This document shows positions 57,973 to 64,000 of a stretch of 64,000 nt of DNA, one piece after another. Every line of letters starts with the position of its first letter. Within the stretch, counting starts at the first letter, position 1. The notes under the pieces are model-generated. The model did no database searches and had not been told where the DNA came from. It was given only the letters and a program-made list of their open reading frames with translations. Source of the DNA: Pratylenchus scribneri (Eukaryota; Nematoda; Chromadorea; Rhabditida; Pratylenchidae); NCBI GenBank assembly GCA_030063045.1, contig JAQSEB010000017.1, positions 930,001-994,000 of the forward strand. Direction: 5' to 3'. Made by a program: the position numbers and the translations under genes.

Positions 57973-58554
57973 GCTCCCCGCCCCCTCCCCCCACCAACTT
58001 CCTTGACTTTGACTCGGTGGTCGGTGCTCCATTCTTGGGGCGAATTTTCACAATTTTCGATTTGAAATTCTACTCCCTCGGTATTTCCCAACCCCTCCCC
58101 TGCCTTTGCCCCATTTATGCAAATCAAAATGACCTTTCTCAGACTATTTTATCATAAAATTCCGTACATTTTTCCTTGGGCAATGTTCCATTCACTATAT
58201 TTTTTATATATTATGGGTTATGTTATGGCATGGCTCTTCTCATCCCACATTTTGTCCAATTCCATAGTTGACCTTTCACTTATTCTTATTATTTATTATT
58301 AATTATTATTATCTGAGAATGGTTTAATTTTTTTGCTTTCATTAACTCAAAATTATACATAATTGTTTCTTTTGTACTACATAAATTTCAGAAAAGTCTA
58401 AAGTTAAAGTTAACGTTAAGTTGCTTTAATTTTTAGTGTTTAGTGGTATAGGTTTTGACTTGTGACCACCCGGCGTGTCCCGTGGGTCATCGGTTTATGA
58501 CATCCTAATAAGTAAGCGAGCCATGTTAGTCACAAATTTAAATATTTATTTTTT

Positions 58555-58890
58555 GGCGTTTTGTTTTTTTTTTAATTTTTAGACTTTTTGTCCAAGATGA
58601 AGTGAAGAAATATAGAAAAAGATTTTAGAGATAAAGAATAAAGAAATTTAGGAAAAGAAATATTATTAGAATGATATGAGTTTTAAAAATATTTCACTAA
58701 ATTAAATGATAAAATTTTTTAATTATTGATTGAATAATCGAGAATATTAAAAAATGATATGATATATATGAAATGTTTTAAGTAAAATGAGAGAAAAATA
58801 TCGAAATAAGTTAAAAATGATAATTTTTGAACCAGTGGGAGCGGCCGGGAGCCGCGCAGCGGCGACCGGGCGCTCCTTTCTATACATTTA
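58555..58890. repeat. Repeat R1, copy 1, ending in a GC-rich palindrome
   Basis: Shares ATAAAGAATAAAGAAAT, GGAAAAGAAATAT and TTTTTGAACCAGTGGGAGCG, in the same order, with 60320-60745. The right end is a hairpin-forming block (GGAGCGGCCGGGAGCCGCGC then AGCGGCGACCGGGCGCTCC). Confidence 0.7.
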
Positions 58891-59570
58891 ATTCATTGGA
58901 ATAATGTAAAATTAACTCGGAAATAGGTTAGAATACTTTTGAATCGGGATAAGGCCATTAATAAATTAAATAAGATAAGTAATATTGATTGAAATTATCG
59001 GGATTTGTTTTAAAAAGCTGTTAATTAATAGGAAAATGAGGAAATGAGTTAAGAATTTGCCAGGAATGAAAAGGAAACCGTGAATTCTCATGAATGTATT
59101 ATAGAAGCTGATAATCGAAAAAATGCTGAGAATTGACGAGAATGAAATATAAAATGCCGGAAATTCTTGATATTAAAATATAAAATGCCGAGAATGAGCA
59201 ATCAGGTTTCAGGTATAGTTGAGATTGAAAGGTAAAAAGCCTGAATGATCGAGAATGAATTATACACATAGATGGAAGTGATGATGATTAACTAATTATG
59301 CTAATTTTAAAACAATATCTAACTATTATGATGGAGAATTAGTGTTTTCGATTTTTTCATTTAAATTAAACTGAAATTAAGAATTTTGCTTTCCATCATT
59401 TTAATTTTAAAAATTTTGACGAGCGTGGGATATCATTTAAATTCAATTATTTTAGCTAAATCGTAAATAAATAAATACTTATTATTAAAATTTGAGTAAA
59501 TTGTATTGCGGGGAATGTAAATTTATAAAAAAGGACGTGAGAACTGAGAAGTATTGAAAATTGACAAATA

Positions 59571-59612
59571 GGAGCGGCCGGGAGCCGCGCAGCGGCGACC
59601 GGGCGCTCCTTT
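59571..59612. repeat. Isolated GC-rich palindrome
   Basis: Same 39-bp block as at the end of R1 copy 1 (GGAGCGGCCGGGAGCCGCGC then AGCGGCGACCGGGCGCTCC), here without the R1 body, immediately beside the first GA-rich stretch. Confidence 0.85.
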
Positions 59613-59689
59613 AGGCAATTAAAACAATGGATAGCAAATGACTGAATATAATGAAATTGATACAAGATGAGAAGAGTTGAATGGGTAGA

Positions 59690-60070
59690 AAGGGTAGATT
59701 GGAGAATAGGAAGATGAGAAACGATGATTGGGAGGATAAAATGGGATGAATATGAATACGAAGATGATGAATAGGAGGATGACAAGTGATGAATAGAAGG
59801 ATGAATAAGAAGACGAGAAGGGATGCATGGAAGGATGAAAAGAGATGAATGAGAAGTGATGAATGGGAAGATGAGAAGAGAAGATGAGAATGGATGAATG
59901 GGAAGGGATGAATGGGAAGATGAGAAGAGAAGATGAGAATGGCTGAATGGGAAGGGATGAATGGGAAGATGAGAATGGATGAATGGGAGGATGAGAAGAG
60001 ATAATGAAATGATGAAATGGAATAAATGAGAGGATGAAAAGAGATGAATTCGAAGATGAAATGTATGAAA
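59690..60070 (+). repeat. Degenerate purine-rich (GATGAGAA) array
   Basis: Irregular repeats of GATGAATGGGAAGATGAGAA and similar, nearly free of C on the plus strand. A small, decayed relative of the satellite starting near 60.75 kb. The 242-codon minus-strand frame (Ser/His/Ile/Phe only) is an artefact. Confidence 0.8.
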
Positions 60071-60209
60071 GGAAAAATATAGATGTAAATTGGGAATTGT
60101 GATTGATGAATTTATTAGGCTAATACTTAGTATGCTCAATGAATTGTCTTCCAATGTTTTATTAAAAAAATTAATAGCTTCCAATATTTTATATTTTTAA
60201 AGGACTTAA

Positions 60210-60248
60210 CGAGCGTTGGGATGCCGCGAAGCGGCATCCCAACGCTCG
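60210..60248. repeat. Perfect GC-rich hairpin
   Basis: GAGCGTTGGGATGCCGC, three-base loop GAA, then the exact inverse GCGGCATCCCAACGCTC. Different sequence from the other three palindromes but the same design. Confidence 0.9.
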
Positions 60249-60319
60249 TCCTAATATACTAAACGAGTTCTCGACCGAACGCAAAACAAATAAGGGCGTT
60301 TAAATTTTTTCTGGCGTTA

Positions 60320-60745
60320 GGTTGTTTAAATATTTTTTTGTTCGAAAATATCCAAAAATGAATGATATAGTTAAGGAATAAAGAAAAATAGCTTTTAGGC
60401 ATAAAGAATAAAGAAATAAAGGAAAAGAAATATTTTTAGAATGGAAATAAACAATTTTAAAATATTCCAATAAATTAGATGAGAATATTTTTAATTATTA
60501 TAAATAGATTAGCTGAGAATTATTTAAAAAAAATATGTGGATATTAGTGAAATGAAATGTCATATAAATATAATTGAAAAATACCATGGAATTTGGCGAT
60601 AACAAGGTAATGTGAAATGACAAATGTGAATGGGTTTTAGTGAGAAATTTCTAAAGAATGGGATGTAAATTCCGAAATAAAGTTGATATTTTTGAACCAG
60701 TGGGAGCGGTTGGGAGCTGCGAAGCGGTGACCGAGTGCTCCCTCC
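60320..60745. repeat. Repeat R1, copy 2, ending in a diverged GC-rich palindrome
   Basis: Parallel to 58555-58890. Its terminal block GGAGCGGTTGGGAGCTGCGA then AGCGGTGACCGAGTGCTCC differs from copy 1 at several C/T positions, some of which keep pairing in the hairpin. Confidence 0.7.
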
Positions 60746-60754
60746 GAGCAATTA

Positions 60755-63700
60755 TGATTATGGAGATGATTTGGAGGATGAAAAGGGATGAATGAGAAGA
60801 TAAAAGAGATGAATGAGAAGATGTGAAGATATGATTGAGAGGATAAGAAGAGAGAGCTGATTTGGAGGATGAAAAGGGATGAATATGAAGATGAGAATAG
60901 ATGGTTTGGAGGATGAAAAGGGATGAATGGGAAGATGAGAAGAGATGATTGGGAGAAAGAAAAGGGATGAATGGGAAGATGAGAAGAGATGATTGGGAGA
61001 AAGAAAAGGGATGAATGGGAAGATGAGAAGAGATGATTGGGAGGATGAAAAGGGATGAAGGGGAAGATGAGAAGAGATGATTGGGAGAAAGAAAAGGGAT
61101 GAATGGGAAGATGAGAAGAGATGATTGGGAGGATGAGAAGAAATGATCTGGAGGATGAAAGGGGATGAATATGAAGATGAGTGGAGGATGAAAATGGATG
61201 AATATGAAGATGAGAAGAGATGATTTGGATGATGAAAAGGGATGAATATGAAGATGGGAAGAGATGATTTGGAGGATGAAAAGTGATGAATATGAAGATG
61301 AGAATAGATGGTTTGGAGGATGAAAAGGGATGAATTGGAAGATGAGAAGAGATGATTGGGAGAAAGAAAAGGGATGAATGGGAAGATGAGAAGAGATGAT
61401 TGGGAGAAAGAAAAGGGATGAATGGGAAGAAGAGAAGAGATGATTGGGAGAAAGAAAATGGATGATGGGAAGATGTGAAGATATGATTGAGAGGATGAGA
61501 AGAAATGATCTGGAGGATGAAAGGGGATGAATATGAAGATGAGTGGAGGATGAAAATGGATGAATATGAAGATGAGAAGAGATGATTTGGATGATGAAAA
61601 GGGATGAATATGAAGATGGGAAGAGATGATTTGGAGGATGAAAAGGGAGGAATATGAAGATGAGAAGAGATGATTGGGAGGATGAAAAGGGATGAATATG
61701 AAGATGAGAAGAGATGATTTGGAGAAAGAAAAGGGATGAATATGAAGATGAGTGGAGGATGAAAAGGGATGAATATGAAGATGAGAAGAGATGATTGGGA
61801 GGATGAAAAGGGATGAATATGAAGATGAGAAGGGATGATTGGGAGGATGAAAAGGGATGAATATGAAGATGAGAAGAGATGATTGCGAGGATGAAAAGGG
61901 ATGAATATGAAGATGAGAAGAGATGATTGGGAGGATGAAAAGGGATGAATATGAAGATGAGTGGAGGATGAAAAGGGATGAATATGAAGATGAGAAGAGA
62001 TGATTGGGAGGATGAAAAGGGATGAATATGAAGATGAGAAGAGATGATTGGGAGGATGAAAAGGGATGAATATGAAGATGAGTGGAGGATGAAAAGGGAT
62101 GAATATGAAGATGAGTGGAGGATGAAAAGGGATGACTATGAAGATGAGAAGAGATGATTTGGAGGATCAAAAGGGATGAATATGAAGATGAGAAGAGATG
62201 ATTTGGATGATGAAAAGGGATGAATATGAAGATGGGAAGAGATGATTTGGAGGATGAAAAGGGAGGAATATGAAGATGAGAAGAGATGATTGGGAGGATG
62301 AAAAGGGATGAATATGAAGATGAGAAGAGATGATTTGGAGAAAGAAAAGGGATGAATATGAAGATGAGTGGAGGATGAAAAGGGATGAATATGAAGATGA
62401 GAAGAGATGATTGGGAGGATGAAAAGGGATGAATATGAAGATGAGAAGGGATGATTGGGAGGATGAAAAGGGATGAATATGAAGATGAGAAGAGATGATT
62501 GGGAGGATGAAAAGGGATGAATATGAAGATGAGAAGAGATGATTGGGAGGATGAAAAGGGATGAATATGAAGATGAGTGGAGGATGAAAAGGGATGAATA
62601 TGAAGATGAGAAGAGATGATTGGGAGGATGAAAAGGGATGAATATGAAGATGAGAAGAGATGATTGGGAGGATGAAAAGGGATGAATATGAAGATGAGTG
62701 GAGGATGAAAAGGGATGAATATGAAGATGAGTGGAGGATGAAAAGGGATGACTATGAAGATGAGAAGAGATGATTTGGAGGATCAAAAGGGATGAATATG
62801 AAGATGAGAAGAGATGATTTGGAGAAAGAAAAGGGATGAATGGGAAGATGAGAAGAGATGATTTGGAGGATGAAAAGGGATGAATATGAAGATGAGTGGA
62901 GGATGAAAAGGGATGTATATGAAGATGAGTGGAGGATGAAAAAGGATGAATATGAAGATGAGAAGTGATGATTGGGGGAAAGAAAAGGGATGAATATGAA
63001 GATGAGAAGAGATGCTTGGGAGGATGAAAAGGGATGAATATGAAGATGGGAAGAGATGATTTGGAGGATGAAAAGGGAGGAATATGAAGATGAGAAGAGA
63101 TGATTGGGAGGATGAAAAGGGATGAATATGAAGATGAGAAGAGATGATTTGGAGAAAGAAAAGGGATGAATATGAAGATGAGTGGAGGATGAAAAGGGAT
63201 GAATATTAAGATGAGAAGAGATGATTGGGAGGATGAAAAGGGATGAATATGAAGATGAGAAGGGATGATTGGGAGGATGAAAAGGGATGAATATGAAGAT
63301 GAGAAGAGATGATTGGGAGGATGAAAAGGGATGAATATGAAGATGAGAAGAGATGATTGGGAGGATGAAAAGGGATGAATATGAAGATGAGTGGAGGATG
63401 AAAAGGGATGAATATGAAGATGAGAAGAGATGATTTGGAGGATGAAAAGGGATGAATATGAAGATGAGTGGAGGATGAAAAGGGATGACTATGAAGATGA
63501 GAAGAGATGATTTGGAGGATGAAAAGGGATGAATATGAAGATGGGAAGAGATGATTTGGAGGATGAAAAGGGATGAATATGAAGATGAGAAGAGATGATT
63601 GGGGGAAAGAAAAGGGATGAATATGAAGATGAGAAGAGATGATTGGGAGGATGAAAAGGGATGAATATGAAGATGAGAAGAGATGATTGGGAGGATGAAA

Positions 63701-63960
63701 AGGGATGAATATGAAGATGAGAAGAGATGAGATATTTGGAGGATGAAAAGGGATGAATATGAAGATGAGAAGAGATGATTGGGAGAAAGAAAAGGGATGA
63801 ATGGGAAGATGAGAAGAGATGATTGGGAGAAAGAAAATGGATGAATAAATGTGAAGATATGATTGAGAGGATGAGAAGAAATGATTTGGAGGATTAAAAG
63901 GATGAATGAGGAGATGAATAGGAGGAAGAGAAAAGACGAACGAAAGTAAGAAAAATGACG
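60755..63960 (+). repeat. Purine-only satellite, units of about 28-45 bp, with higher-order repeats
   Basis: More than 3.2 kb of units such as GATGAAAAGGGATGAATATG plus AAGATGAGAAGAGATGATTGGGAG, almost only A, G and T on the plus strand. Blocks recur exactly with a 616-bp offset (for example 61.6-62.17 kb against 62.24-62.79 kb), and again near 63.06 kb. The 470- and 216-codon minus-strand frames made of Ser/His/Ile/Phe/Leu/Pro are artefacts. The array continues to near the window end. Confidence 0.97.
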
Positions 63961-64000
63961 AATGAGACGGATGAATGAAAAGAGTTAAATGAATTGAATA

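Larger units (their letters stand above)
56168..64000. other. Gene-free, repeat-dominated end of the window
   Basis: No gene supported. It contains the 1.2-kb hAT-like element, a poly-C tract, short GC-rich palindromes, a repeated segment of about 330-430 bp and a long purine-rich satellite, all listed separately. Confidence 0.65.

Noticed and set aside
59456..62786. Minus-strand open frames of 242, 470 and 216 codons rich in Ser, His, Ile and Phe
   Set aside because: The plus strand is nearly free of C, so stops are rare on the minus strand; the frames follow the satellite units.

Overview
The window looks like nuclear DNA of a plant-parasitic (tylenchid-type) nematode. It is strongly AT-rich, and its genes are cut into many small exons separated by short AT-rich introns ending in TTTTAG or TTTCAG. 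It carries a nematode-specific Srt-type chemoreceptor, several small secreted proteins, and a bacterial-type GH30 xylanase of the kind plant-parasitic nematodes acquired by horizontal transfer. Gene models were built by hand from exon/intron boundaries. Every multi-exon model listed keeps codon phase across all junctions, except the Srt gene, which has a break.

Left part (1-19.6 kb): a partial Srt chemoreceptor and decayed relatives (1-3.6 kb); a small secreted protein (5.4-5.7 kb); then on the minus strand an 18-exon, 870-codon gene (6651-13957). The latter encodes a signal peptide, a GH18 chitinase-like ectodomain, a Cys-rich module, one transmembrane helix and a complete MAP-kinase-kinase (MAP2K)-like kinase domain. 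This chitinase-receptor/MAP2K fusion is the most striking item in the window. A 33-bp minisatellite sits in its fourth intron. Upstream follow a secreted TIL-type protease inhibitor (14.4-15.2 kb), a secreted 329-aa protein of unknown function (16.6-18.6 kb) and a secreted proline-rich protein (19.0-19.5 kb).

Middle (19.6-40.5 kb): gene-poor DNA with GC-richer islands leads into a 16-kb plus-strand gene of at least 22 exons. It encodes a very Gln/Asn-rich, probably nuclear protein with a globular C-terminal part that faintly resembles a BEN domain. Its introns hold MITE-like elements and decayed tandem duplications.

Right part (40.5-56 kb): a tandem segmental duplication produced two copies of a secreted-protein gene (42.9-43.8 and 45.3-46.4 kb, minus) and an alpha-arrestin gene (47.5-51.0 kb, plus), whose first copy survives only as a remnant near 44.4 kb. 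The arrestin gene contains a 25-bp minisatellite in an intron. Then come a GH30 glucuronoxylanase gene (51.6-53.6 kb, minus) interrupted in a coding exon by a 490-bp hAT-like element with a perfect 8-bp target duplication, and a secreted Lys/Arg-rich protein (54.4-55.8 kb, minus). The last 8 kb has no gene I can support: a 1.2-kb hAT-like element with a nested foldback, short GC-rich palindromes, and a purine-only satellite of more than 3 kb.

The genes do not form an obvious pathway. The concentration of secreted products (inhibitor, unknown secreted proteins, xylanase, chitinase-like receptor) fits a region enriched in host-interaction or surface-sensing genes and heavily shaped by small DNA transposons and satellites.
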